In this document: positions 1 through 6,554 of the stretch, in pieces
Numbering within the stretch: position 1 is the stretch's first letter
How the letters are laid out: each line of letters opens with the position of its first letter
Translations under genes and position numbers: made by a program
Notes under the pieces: model-generated
Told to the model about the DNA's origin: nothing
What the model saw: only the letters and a program-made list of their open reading frames with translations
Databases searched by the model: none
DNA from: an uncultured Spirochaetia bacterium
GTDB lineage: Bacteria > Spirochaetota > UBA4802 > JAGODF01
Length of the DNA: 10,660 nt
Assembly: GCA_937967705.1 (NCBI GenBank)
Contig: CALCJG010000152.1
Location: 1-10,660 of the forward strand
Direction of reading: 5' to 3'

Positions 1-256
1 GCACGGCAATAAAGTCCCGGCGCAGTTTCTTCATGACATCCGGATGGGAGAAGGTGCTTTTGTCCATAACCTTGCACCAGCCGCACCAGTCGGCGTAAAA
101 ATCTATCAATACGGGTTTTTTCTGTTCCCGGGCTTTTTTGATTCCATCGTCAAAGCCGTACCATTTTACGGATTCCTGGGTTAGTGCCGCCGACAACAGC
201 ATCATGAGGCAGAATACAGGCAGCAAGCCCAGAGTAAGAAAGACATTTCTTTTCAT
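1..256 (-). CDS. Exported thioredoxin-fold protein (N-terminal part, runs off the window)
   Basis: Only the first 85 codons are present; the gene continues beyond the left edge. The product starts with a basic n-region (MKRN), a hydrophobic stretch at residues 5-24 and small residues near 22-26, which reads as a signal peptide or membrane anchor. The thioredoxin fold follows: KKPVLIDFYADWCGWCK at about residues 46-62, with the redox motif CGWC at 58-61, then a segment typical of the thioredoxin_7/DsbD-C-terminal type (FSHPDVMKKLRRDFIAV). Established family role: thiol-disulfide exchange in the periplasm, often supplying reductant to other proteins. The start is the ATG at 254-256, with AGGAG very close in front of it and AGAAGAGA further upstream. 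Its partner genes lie outside the window, so the specific role (cytochrome maturation, DsbD-like, or a general reductase) cannot be decided. Confidence 0.85.
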   Translation of the reverse strand, partial: MKRNVFLTLGLLPVFCLMMLLSAALTQESVKWYGFDDGIKKAREQKKPVLIDFYADWCGWCKVMDKSTFSHPDVMKKLRRDFIAV

Positions 257-599
257 GGCTCCTCGTATCTCTTCTCGTTAAAATTGGTTAACCTATCCCA
301 AAGTGTCTTTAGGCAGTATGCTCGTTTTCCTTCAATTGCCGGCCGGATCCTTCGGGCTTCCCCGGTTAACCTCCTTTTTATCATCGGCCATCGGGGATTC
401 TTGCCAATCGGACGATTTCAGGGGATTCTATGATCCCTCCCATTTAATGGTAACATGTCTAATATATTGCAAAAACCTTTTTTTTCCAGCTAATAATATT
501 TTAGCGGAAATAATATTTTTTTTTGTTGGAAGACCGGGGGCAAGATACTTTTTGTTTAGTCCATCCCCATTAAAGAGACAAAATGATCAGGGGGGAATT
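257..599. other. Intergenic region between the divergent thioredoxin and DUF3795 genes
   Basis: No convincing gene is seen in these roughly 340 bases. They separate two divergent genes and should hold both promoters. Visible structure: GGTTAACCT occurs at 286-294 and 364-372, and its core GGTTAACC is palindromic. GGGGATTCT occurs as a direct repeat at 393-401 and 421-429. A markedly AT-rich stretch with several T-runs spans about 445-530. An open frame from a GTG at 303 reads through to 650, but its product is low-complexity and resembles no family I know. Confidence 0.5.
467..496 (+). promoter_or_regulatory. Possible sigma70-like promoter for the DUF3795 gene
   Basis: TTGCAA (467-472) is followed after 18 bases by TAATAA (491-496), with TAATAT overlapping at 494-499, inside the most AT-rich part of the intergenic region. 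Both boxes are imperfect, and AT-rich DNA yields such matches easily. The location about 100 bases before the first possible ribosome-binding site is plausible. Confidence 0.25.
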
Positions 600-650
600 A
601 TGGGAAACGTTGTAATAGAGGAAAGAAGGGAAGACAGTACGGATCTCTAG
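600..650 (+). CDS. Possible 16-residue leader peptide upstream of the DUF3795 gene
   Basis: ATG at 600-602 opens a 16-codon frame (MGNVVIEERREDSTDL) ending in TAG at 648-650, directly against the ATG at 651 of the next gene and in the same frame. It has the better ribosome-binding site of the two: AGGGGGG at 589-595, four bases before the ATG, whereas the ATG at 651 has only a weak GGAT at 641-644. This fits translational coupling by stop-start reinitiation. It could instead be an N-terminal extension of the DUF3795 protein interrupted by an amber codon, or chance. The peptide is strongly charged and matches nothing I know. Confidence 0.3.
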   Translation: MGNVVIEERREDSTDL

Positions 651-1052
651 ATGACCAATGACATACATCACCTGATAGCCCCCTGCGGTATATACTGCGT
701 GGCCTGTCCCAAATACAGGGATAGAAATCTCTGCAGGGGGTGCCGTGTCGATTCCCGGCACAATAACTGCGATATCTATGAATGCTGTGTGAGCATAGGA
801 GCCCTTACCTACTGCCATGAATGCGATTGCTTCCCCTGTGAAAGGCTGCAGGACTTCATATCTTTCAACGCCGGTAAGAATTTTGCCCATTTCCGCCATG
901 TGGCCATTGAGAACCTTATCCATATGAGGGATGTCGGGGTCGAAAAATGGGTTGAGGAGATGAATAAAAAGGTCCTTACCGGCGAATACCGCATAAACTG
1001 TAAATGCGACAACGGTCGCCTTGATCACTCCCCCTGCCCCTGTAAAAAGTAA
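651..1052 (+). CDS. DUF3795 family cysteine-rich protein
   Basis: A 133-residue protein with 16 cysteines. The N-terminal IAPCGIYCVACPKY (C12, C16, C19), then CRGC (C28, C31), C40, C45-C46 and the cluster CHECDCFPCERL (C55, C58, C60, C63), is the pattern of DUF3795 proteins, which are thought to bind zinc or another metal through these cysteines. Biochemical function is not established for the family. The tail has two further pairs, CKC (117-119) and CPC (129-131), that could form another metal site. No signal peptide or membrane segment is visible, so it is probably cytoplasmic. The ATG at 651 is chosen because the family usually begins only a few residues before the first Cys motif. Its own ribosome-binding site is weak and it directly follows a short upstream ORF. 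A probable terminator follows the stop, making this a short transcription unit. Confidence 0.85.
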   Translation: MTNDIHHLIAPCGIYCVACPKYRDRNLCRGCRVDSRHNNCDIYECCVSIGALTYCHECDCFPCERLQDFISFNAGKNFAHFRHVAIENLIHMRDVGVEKWVEEMNKKVLTGEYRINCKCDNGRLDHSPCPCKK

Positions 1053-1090
1053 TATTCCTTCACCTTTTCTCCCGGAATATCTATTTTTTC
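1052..1090 (+). terminator. Probable rho-independent terminator after the DUF3795 gene
   Basis: ATATTCC (1052-1058) pairs perfectly with GGAATAT (1074-1080) across a 15-base loop, and CTATTTTTTC follows at 1081-1090. The stem is short (7 bp) and AT-rich, but the T-run is good and the position right at the stop codon fits. Confidence 0.45.
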
Positions 1091-1091
1091 A

Positions 1092-1121
1092 TTGACTTAT
1101 CATAGAATTACTGTATATATA
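1092..1121 (+). promoter_or_regulatory. Sigma70-like promoter for the ATPase-mqnD-mqnB cluster
   Basis: TTGACT (1092-1097) is followed by TATATA at 1114-1119 (16-base spacer) or 1116-1121 (18-base spacer). The start site would be near 1127-1130, leaving a leader of about 25 bases before the ATG at 1153. It sits immediately after the probable terminator of the preceding gene, which supports a separate transcription unit beginning here. Confidence 0.45.
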
Positions 1122-1152
1122 AGGGAAAAAGAATCTGGAATAAAAGCGAACA

Positions 1153-1839
1153 ATGGATGCCATCAACGAAGCGGTTATTGGAAAGAAGGGTGTGCGCGTC
1201 ATCGCCTATTCCGTTACGGATCAGGTGGAGAACAATCTGAAAGATGTTCTGAAACAGTATCTCCAGTTCCGCCGAATGGATGTGCTGATGGACCCGCTTT
1301 ATACCATCCTCAAGGAACTTCTGATCAATGCTGTGAAGGCCAATTTTAAGAACATCTACTTTGAAGACTACAAGCCGAAAAACCAGGCCCATAATATCGT
1401 GAAATATGAGACGGCCCTGAAGCTCTTCAAACTGGAACTGGGCCGCGAAGAGGCCCGACACCTTTCGCATCTTGCAAGGAAGAAGGGGTTGAAGGCCATG
1501 GTGGATTTCCGTGTACGGGACAATCGACTCTTCATTGTCGTAACCAATCCGGTGACCATGACCCCTCAGGAGATGGAGAACATACATAACAAACTGCATT
1601 ACGCCAGGGACTGCACGGACATATCCGAGTATCTCATGAATGAAGAGGAGGATCCCCATCAGGAAGGGGCCGGTCTGGGACTCATCCTGATTACCATGAT
1701 CCTGAAAAGCCTCGGCGCAGATGAGGCGGGCCTGAGCATAACCACACGGCAGAACAGGACCGAGGCCGCCCTCTCCATTTCCCTGACGGAAAAGACCCTT
1801 GAAAACTACAAGAGGGCCATTTCTCATCCCCTTTCCTGA
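1153..1839 (+). CDS. Stand-alone HATPase_c (histidine-kinase-like ATPase) domain protein
   Basis: A 228-residue soluble protein. Residues 53-64 (LKELLINAVKAN) look like the N-box of the GHKL/HATPase_c fold, with E55, N59 and N64. Residues 171-178 (EGAGLGLI) look like the G2 box that closes over ATP, and a C-terminal beta segment (LSITTRQNRTEAALSISL) follows. No HisKA dimerisation domain, receiver domain, sensor or membrane segment is seen. The usual DxGxG box is not apparent: where it should lie, after FRVRDNRLFIVV, the sequence reads TNPVTMT. About 45 residues rich in charged and helical sequence separate the N-box from that strand. It could be a lone ATP-binding regulator or kinase; I cannot name a partner. 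The mqnD gene starts 17 bases downstream, so the two are probably co-transcribed. The ribosome-binding site before the ATG is weak (GGAA about 12 bases upstream). Confidence 0.75.
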   Translation: MDAINEAVIGKKGVRVIAYSVTDQVENNLKDVLKQYLQFRRMDVLMDPLYTILKELLINAVKANFKNIYFEDYKPKNQAHNIVKYETALKLFKLELGREEARHLSHLARKKGLKAMVDFRVRDNRLFIVVTNPVTMTPQEMENIHNKLHYARDCTDISEYLMNEEEDPHQEGAGLGLILITMILKSLGADEAGLSITTRQNRTEAALSISLTEKTLENYKRAISHPLS

Positions 1840-1856
1840 AGCCCGATGGGAATGCC

Positions 1857-2666
1857 ATGACCTTCCCGGTGCTCACAGCCTTTTCCTCCTGCCCCAATGA
1901 CACCTTCATCTTTCACGCCATGATTCACGGTCTTGTACCTACCGGGGATCTCGCCTTCAGTCCCAGGATTGGAGATGTAGAGTTTCTCAACCGCCAGGCC
2001 TTCGAGGGAGTCTACCCCCTTACCAAGCTTTCCAGTTTTGCCTATCTTCAGCTCAAGGAGCGTTATCGTCTGATGCGGTCAGGGGCGGCTCTCGGATTTG
2101 GCTGCGGGCCGCTGGTCATTGCGCCCCGTGAGGGGACGGATCTTTCCGGGGCCCGGCTGGCCGTTCCAGGGGAGCATACAACGGCCTGCCTCCTGCTGCG
2201 GCTGTGGCGGCCTGATCTCTCCCGTCTCTTTTTCGTCCGCTTCGACGAGATCATTCCTGGCATACTGTCCGGCCGTTTCGACGCCGGGGTGATCATCCAT
2301 GAGGGGCGTTTCGTCTATCAGCGTCATGATCTGCAGAAAATCGTGGACCTGGGTGAGTGGTGGGAACAGGAGACGGGGCTTCCCATCCCCCTTGGCTGTA
2401 TCGCCCTGAGGCGGGAGGGTTTTGAAGAGAGGGCTGATGAGATTGATGCGGTCGTGAAATCCTCGGTTTCCCATGCCCTGCAGAATCCCGAAGACTCCGG
2501 GGATTTCGTACGCCGTTATGCCCAGGAGATGGAGGAAGCGGTCATCCGGGAGCATATCCGTCTGTACGTGAACGATTTTACCGTGGATATGGGCGAAAAG
2601 GGAATCGAGACCCTGCGCGTTTTGGAGGAGAAGGCCCGATGCGCCGGAATCCTGACATCGCCCTGA
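1857..2666 (+). CDS. mqnD: 1,4-dihydroxy-6-naphthoate synthase MqnD
   Basis: A 269-residue protein, the usual length for MqnD (about 270). Family role: in the futalosine pathway of menaquinone synthesis, MqnD cleaves cyclic dehypoxanthine futalosine to give 1,4-dihydroxy-6-naphthoate in the cytoplasm. Family hallmarks seen are the N-terminal SSCPNDTFIFHAMIHG (10-25), the region GVYPLTKLSSFAYL (51-64), GFGCGPLVIAPRE (80-92), VPGEHTTACLLLRLW (103-117) and FDAGVIIHEGRF (141-152). His148 in the last motif probably matches the catalytic histidine of characterised MqnD. The two-lobed fold resembles periplasmic binding proteins, but there is no signal peptide. The ATG at 1857 is preceded by GGGA. 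The 3' end overlaps the start of mqnB by 28 bases in another frame, which suggests coupled translation. mqnA and mqnC are not in this window. Confidence 0.93.
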   Translation: MTFPVLTAFSSCPNDTFIFHAMIHGLVPTGDLAFSPRIGDVEFLNRQAFEGVYPLTKLSSFAYLQLKERYRLMRSGAALGFGCGPLVIAPREGTDLSGARLAVPGEHTTACLLLRLWRPDLSRLFFVRFDEIIPGILSGRFDAGVIIHEGRFVYQRHDLQKIVDLGEWWEQETGLPIPLGCIALRREGFEERADEIDAVVKSSVSHALQNPEDSGDFVRRYAQEMEEAVIREHIRLYVNDFTVDMGEKGIETLRVLEEKARCAGILTSP

Positions 2667-3256
2667 TCATGGCCACACTACTGGAGGCGGAACCGCTCCT
2701 GTCCGCCCTTTCCCTGTCGCCCGTCGAGGAGAAGCCTTTCCGGGTCTATGAGGGAGGGGGTATTCGTCTCATCCTGTCGGGGATCGGCAAGGCCCGGGCC
2801 GCGATGGCTTCGGAGTATCTGGTCCTGAGATACGGAGCTAAATTCCTCTTCAACCTGGGGGCCGCCGGATCCGTAGGCGGCGATAGGCGCCTTGGGGAGG
2901 TCTTTCATGTCAGCCGGGTCCTTGAGAGGGACCGGCCCTTCCTGGAGGGAAGAAAAGACCGCTACCTGGAACCGGACCATCTGGAGGGGCACCGCCCGGC
3001 GGTGCTCTCCACGGCGGACATCCCCGTGGTGACACCGGAGGAGAGGGCGGCTCTGGAGGGACGGGCCGAACTTCTGGACATGGAGGGGGCCGCGGTGGTG
3101 CAGGCGGCGCGGATCTTCGGAGCGGCGGTCTATCTATTCAAGGTGGTGAGCGACACGCCGGACCATCCCAGCGATGAGGATATTGTTCGGAATATCCTGG
3201 AGGTGCGCCACAATCTCTGCGATTACTTCCTCAACCGGGTTCTGGAAAGGCTCTGA
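2639..3256 (+). CDS. mqnB: Futalosine hydrolase MqnB
   Basis: A 205-residue member of the nucleoside phosphorylase/MTA-SAH nucleosidase superfamily. Family role: removes hypoxanthine from futalosine to give dehypoxanthine futalosine, the step before MqnC and MqnD. Seen in the sequence: an N-terminal strand IALIMATLLEAEPLL (8-21), SGIGKARAAMAS (47-58), the FNLGAAGSVGG turn with RLGEVFHVSRV (71-94), the nucleoside-binding segment LDMEGAAVVQAA (146-157) and the catalytic-loop segment FKVVSDTPD (167-175), where Asp172 is the likely general acid. It starts inside mqnD with AGGAG just upstream of the ATG. A general MTA/SAH nucleosidase is the alternative reading, but the overlap with mqnD makes futalosine the likely substrate. 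The protein is slightly shorter than many relatives but looks complete. Confidence 0.9.
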   Translation: MRRNPDIALIMATLLEAEPLLSALSLSPVEEKPFRVYEGGGIRLILSGIGKARAAMASEYLVLRYGAKFLFNLGAAGSVGGDRRLGEVFHVSRVLERDRPFLEGRKDRYLEPDHLEGHRPAVLSTADIPVVTPEERAALEGRAELLDMEGAAVVQAARIFGAAVYLFKVVSDTPDHPSDEDIVRNILEVRHNLCDYFLNRVLERL

Positions 3257-3279
3257 CCCCTCGGACATCCCTTTTTGAT

Positions 3280-3325
3280 TTGACAATCCATTAAAGATAT
3301 CCAATCTCGCTCTATTCGTGAATAG
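3280..3325 (+). promoter_or_regulatory. Possible promoter/operator region of the MATE gene
   Basis: The 123-base gap between mqnB and the transporter has a consensus -35 hexamer TTGACA (3280-3285), but no good -10 at 16-18 bases (best AATCTC at 3303-3308). Just downstream lies a perfect 14-base inverted repeat CTATTCGTGAATAG (3312-3325; 6-bp arms, 2-base centre), of a size a dimeric repressor could bind. Regulation of the efflux gene by such a site is inference only. Confidence 0.22.
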
Positions 3326-3379
3326 GGTGGATGAGCCTTGGTCAAATCCGATGAGTCCAAAAATAGCAGGGGAGATGGT

Positions 3380-4825
3380 ATGGCATTGTTGAAACGTTTT
3401 GCGGTCCGATGGCGCTCCGAGGCTGGGTACCGCGAGGTGCTCGTAGTGGCCTTTCCCCTGATCCTCAGCACGGCCTCTTGGTCGGTGCAGCATTTCGTGG
3501 ACCGGATGTTCCTCACCTGGTATTCGCCGGAGGCGGTGGCGGCCTCCATGCCCGCCGGGATTCTCAATTTTACCTTCATGAGTCTTTTCATCGGGACGGC
3601 GGGATACGTGAGCACCTTCATCGCCCAGTATCACGGGGCCGGGCGTTCGGATCGAATCGGCTCGGTTCTCTGGCAGGGTCTTTACGTGGCGCTGGCGGGC
3701 GCCGTGCTGCACCTGGTGATGATCCCCTTCGCCGGGGACATCTTCCGCTTCGTGGGACATGAGGCGCAGGTGCAGAGCTATGAGACGGTCTATTTCCGCA
3801 TCCTCTGCCTGGGGGCCTTCCCGGTGATCGCCTCTTCGGCGATGTCGGGTTTCTACAGCGGGCTGGGGCGCACCTGGCCTGTGATGTGGGTCAACGTGAT
3901 TTCCACCGGTGTAAACATCCTGCTGGACTACGCCCTCATCTTCGGACACTGGGGACTGCCCGGTCTGGGGGTAACCGGGGCGGCCATCGCCACGGTTGCG
4001 GCCATGGTGGTCGGTTTTCTTCTCTACTGTATCCTGATCTTCCGGGAATCCAACAACCGCCTTTATGCCGTGCTGAAGGACTTCCGTTTCGACCGGGAGC
4101 TTTTCGGGCGTCTGATGCGTTATGGGCTTCCCAACGGTCTTCAGTTCTTTCTCGATGTGTCGGGCTTTACGGTCTTTCTGCTGCTGATGGGGCGCCTGGG
4201 GACAACGAGCCTGGCGGCCACCAACATAGCCTTCAATATCAACACCCTGGCCTTCATGCCCATGATCGGGTTCGGTATCGCCGTCTCGGTCCTGGTGGGC
4301 CAGTACATCGGGAAGGGGAGAGCGGATCTGGCGGAAAGGGGTGTCTACTCCGGTTTCCACATGACCCTGTTTTACATGTCCTCCGTGGCGGCCGCCTATG
4401 TTTTCCTGCCGGATCTCTTCCTCTGGCCCTACGCGGCCCAGTCCGACCCCGTCAGGTTCCGGGAGATATCCGAGATGACCGTGATTCTGCTGCGGTTCGT
4501 GGCGGTCTATTCGGTTTTTGATACGATGAATATCATCTTCGCTTCGGCTATCAAGGGGGCGGGGGATACGCGATTCGTGGTTTTAATGGTTGTTACCCTT
4601 TCCCTGGGAGTGCTGGTGGTGCCCACCTATGTAGCCATCTCCCATATGGGAATGGGGCTCTATGTCTGCTGGGGTATTGCATCCGCCTACGTGATTCTCC
4701 TGGGCTTTGCCTTCCTGTTCCGTTTCCTGGGGGGGGAATGGAAGGAGATGAAGGTCATTGAAGAGGCGCCGCATCTTCTGCCCCCCTCATTGCCGGAGGC
4801 GCCGCTGGGAGACCGGGAACTCTGA
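3380..4825 (+). CDS. MATE family multidrug/toxin efflux transporter
   Basis: A 481-residue inner-membrane protein of typical MATE length with about twelve hydrophobic segments in two homologous halves. Family role: cation-coupled (Na+ or H+) export of organic cations, drugs or metabolites. Motifs seen in the first half: QHFVDRMFL (37-45), STFIAQYHGAGR (78-89), GVNILLDYALIFG (177-189) and GLGVTGAAIATVAA (195-208). In the second half: NINTLAFMPMIGFGIAVSVLVGQYIGKG (286-313) and IFASAIKGAGDTRF (386-399). The charged, proline-rich tail (about 452-481) is probably cytoplasmic. The ATG at 3380 is chosen over an in-frame TTG at 3338 because AGGGGAG lies just upstream of it and the longer N-terminus is not hydrophobic. 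Substrate cannot be predicted. The stop codon directly touches the stop codon of a convergent small ORF. Confidence 0.93.
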   Translation: MALLKRFAVRWRSEAGYREVLVVAFPLILSTASWSVQHFVDRMFLTWYSPEAVAASMPAGILNFTFMSLFIGTAGYVSTFIAQYHGAGRSDRIGSVLWQGLYVALAGAVLHLVMIPFAGDIFRFVGHEAQVQSYETVYFRILCLGAFPVIASSAMSGFYSGLGRTWPVMWVNVISTGVNILLDYALIFGHWGLPGLGVTGAAIATVAAMVVGFLLYCILIFRESNNRLYAVLKDFRFDRELFGRLMRYGLPNGLQFFLDVSGFTVFLLLMGRLGTTSLAATNIAFNINTLAFMPMIGFGIAVSVLVGQYIGKGRADLAERGVYSGFHMTLFYMSSVAAAYVFLPDLFLWPYAAQSDPVRFREISEMTVILLRFVAVYSVFDTMNIIFASAIKGAGDTRFVVLMVVTLSLGVLVVPTYVAISHMGMGLYVCWGIASAYVILLGFAFLFRFLGGEWKEMKVIEEAPHLLPPSLPEAPLGDREL

Positions 4826-4838
4826 TCAGCGTCCCCAG
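4805..4838. terminator. Weak stem-loop spanning the convergent stop codons
   Basis: CTGGG-A-GAC (4805-4813, with one bulged A) pairs with GTCCCCAG (4831-4838) around a 17-base loop that contains TGATCA, where the two convergent genes end. No T-run follows on either strand, so it is at best a weak or factor-dependent bidirectional terminator. Confidence 0.25.
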
Positions 4839-4990
4839 AACTGGATGTAGCGCAGTTTGGATCCGCTCCTGTCGGCGTCTCGCTGGAGCTGTTCGACGGC
4901 GCTGTCCAGATCCCGGAGGGAATCGAAACTCCGGATATGTATGTCCGTTCCGGTATCCCCGGAAAGCCGGTAGGCCAGTATGCGTTTCAT
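4826..4990 (-). CDS. Small hypothetical protein, 54 residues
   Basis: The minus strand from ATG (4988-4990) to TGA (4826-4828) encodes MKRILAYRLSGDTGTDIHIR, continuing through a helical charged stretch (SLRDLDSAVEQLQRDADRSG, about 24-43) to KLRYIQFWGR. Support for its being real: an AGGA ribosome-binding site a few bases upstream, an in-frame stop a few codons before the ATG so that this start is the only one, strong G/C bias at third codon positions, and placement that fills a gap otherwise left empty. It has no cysteines, signal peptide or membrane segment. The order beta strand (MKRILAYRL), strand (IHIRSF), helix, strand (LRYIQFW) suggests a small soluble alpha/beta protein. I recognise no family. 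It lies 105 bases downstream of the serine hydrolase gene on the same strand and could be co-transcribed with it. Confidence 0.5.
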   Translation of the reverse strand: MKRILAYRLSGDTGTDIHIRSFDSLRDLDSAVEQLQRDADRSGSKLRYIQFWGR

Positions 4991-5095
4991 GAGGGTTCCT
5001 GTCCTTGGGATTCAATTGGAAAAGGGAGTTCCTGTTCAGCTCCGCCTTTCTGTTCTTATTGTCGGCGGGAGGGGTCTCTTTCTTGAATGCCGCCG

Positions 5096-6421
5096 CTACA
5101 GCCGGTCCCTGATGCAGGAGAAGTAGAGAGTCCTATAGAGCCTCTCCTCGATGCGGTGAAACATCCTCTTCCTGCGGCCCCGCCTCCCTTTTTCGTCCCG
5201 GAAGAAATTACCCCCGTTCATGAAAATGATGATCCCCGAGCGGCTCTTCCTGTCAAAATACATGAGTCCCAGAAATCCGTAAGCCCGGCCGCCGTGACCT
5301 GCAAGGGTCTTTTTGCGGATGAGCTTGCCGGTAATGTGCAGGAAGAGGCCGGTCTTGCGGTAGAGGCGTCCCGACTGAAAGCCGGACCAGTGTACCCGCC
5401 GCATCAGGCGGGCTGTTTTCTTCTTTAAGATTCGCACCTTCCCGTACTGGCCGTCGTTCATGTGGGCAATCATGAATTTGGCCAGATCCGGCGCGGAACA
5501 GCGGACTCCCCCCTGGGGGGAATGGATGGATCCGTTGTAGCCCGGCGGATGTTTCGGGGGCGGGCGTTTGGCGGGGGGGTGAACGCTGTAATTGTCTATG
5601 GCCGGTTCAAAGATGTCCTGATCCTCCAGGTAGTCGTAGAGGACTGCAAATTTTTCGGGATGGGGCATCTCCGCCGGGTTCAGGCTGGCGGTCATGCCCA
5701 GGGGGGTAAAGATGTGGCGGGCGCAGTACCGGTCATAGCGGTCGACGGAGATTTTTTCCACGATCGTGGCCGCCACGCCGCATCCCAGATTGGAGTACTC
5801 GAACTTGCGTCCGGGCGGGCTGGTCTTCCAGGAGGCGCGGGAAAAGAAGCGCCCTCCCGGAACCAGTATCTCGGTGATGGGCGGCGGGTTGTCGCCGTAG
5901 GAGGCCTTGAGGAAGTCGTTGTATCCGCCGTGGTCCGTCAGGCCCGAGGTGTGGGTCATCAGATGCCGCAGGCGTATGACCTTCCCGGGGTGCCGGGGGT
6001 TGCGGAGGGTAAATCCCAGATGCCGGCTTACGTCGTCATCCAGGTGGCACTTCCCCCTTTCGCACAGCTGCATCAGCGCCGTACCCGCGAAAGGCTTGGA
6101 CATGGAGGCTATCCGGAATACCGTATCCGTAGTCATGGGCCGCTTGTTCTCCACATCCGCGTATCCGTAGGCCCCGGAGTAGACGATCCGGTTGTTCCGC
6201 ACCACAACGCAGGTCATTCCCAGGACCGTATACTCCGTCATAAGGGCCTGCAGTCTGGCCTCCAGCCGGGCTGTCTTGCGGGAGATTTTTTTCGGCTTCC
6301 CCTGCTGATCGCCGCTTCCCGGAAGGGCTGTCAGGGTCATCAGGAGAAGGATCAGCGTTCTGGAGAGAAGCCGCCCTGACGGGGAACATCGCGGGATTTT
6401 ACGGATTCCGATGATTCTCAT
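5096..6421 (-). CDS. Exported serine beta-lactamase-like hydrolase (class C/esterase/PBP4*-type)
   Basis: 441 residues from the ATG at 6419-6421. A basic n-region, then a hydrophobic core LILLLMTLTALPG (about 23-35), suggests a signal peptide or N-terminal anchor. The catalytic domain follows with the three motifs of serine beta-lactamase/DD-peptidase-like enzymes: SMSK at 106-109 (nucleophile Ser106, Lys109), YSN at 209-211, and HGG at 376-378 in place of KTG, as is common in esterase-like members. LMTHTSGLTDH (154-164) and FSPQGG-like text (SPQGGVRCSAPDLAKFM, 301-317) are also typical. Established members cleave beta-lactams, peptidoglycan stem peptides or esters; the sequence does not decide which. 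The C-terminus is unusually basic (KGRRGRRKR, about 411-419). An upstream TTG at 6458-6460 with GGGAAG in front is an alternative start that would lengthen the n-region by 13 residues. Confidence 0.88.
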   Translation of the reverse strand: MRIIGIRKIPRCSPSGRLLSRTLILLLMTLTALPGSGDQQGKPKKISRKTARLEARLQALMTEYTVLGMTCVVVRNNRIVYSGAYGYADVENKRPMTTDTVFRIASMSKPFAGTALMQLCERGKCHLDDDVSRHLGFTLRNPRHPGKVIRLRHLMTHTSGLTDHGGYNDFLKASYGDNPPPITEILVPGGRFFSRASWKTSPPGRKFEYSNLGCGVAATIVEKISVDRYDRYCARHIFTPLGMTASLNPAEMPHPEKFAVLYDYLEDQDIFEPAIDNYSVHPPAKRPPPKHPPGYNGSIHSPQGGVRCSAPDLAKFMIAHMNDGQYGKVRILKKKTARLMRRVHWSGFQSGRLYRKTGLFLHITGKLIRKKTLAGHGGRAYGFLGLMYFDRKSRSGIIIFMNGGNFFRDEKGRRGRRKRMFHRIEERLYRTLYFSCIRDRL

Positions 6422-6509
6422 GGGGACAGTTGCCCCCCAAAGTCCTCTTTTATCCAGCAAAATTTTTCTTCCCGGCGGGGGGGAGATGTGTTTTTATAAA
6501 AAAAGCTGC

Positions 6510-6538
6510 TTGAATAATGCGGGGGGCGGGGCTAGTCT
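6510..6538 (+). promoter_or_regulatory. Promoter candidate for lipB and its structured leader
   Basis: TTGAAT (6510-6515) and TAGTCT (6533-6538) are separated by exactly 17 bases; each box matches the sigma70 consensus at four of six positions. The spacer is strikingly G-rich (6519-6532). Transcription would start near 6545, about ten bases before the large hairpin. Confidence 0.38.
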
Positions 6539-6554
6539 GTAATCAGAAAGATAA

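Noticed and set aside
393..429. Direct repeat GGGGATTCT at 393-401 and 421-429
   Set aside because: There are only two short copies with no symmetric structure or regular spacing; too weak to call a site or array.
303..650. 115-residue open frame on the plus strand ahead of the DUF3795 gene
   Set aside because: It starts at GTG without a ribosome-binding site, has a low-complexity product, crosses the AT-rich promoter-like region and matches no family. Only its last 16 codons (600-650) have a credible start.
1108..1827. 239-residue open frame on the minus strand opposite the HATPase gene
   Set aside because: The plus strand has recognisable N-box and G2-box motifs and tight spacing to mqnD; the antisense product resembles nothing.
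3134..4360. 408-residue open frame on the minus strand over mqnB and the MATE gene
   Set aside because: Its product is rich in H, R, Q, P and G with no family features, as expected for the antisense of a GC-rich membrane-protein gene whose own motifs are clear.
5462..6379. 305-residue open frame on the plus strand opposite the serine hydrolase gene
   Set aside because: The opposite strand carries all catalytic motifs and a signal peptide; this frame is G/R-rich and shows no domain.
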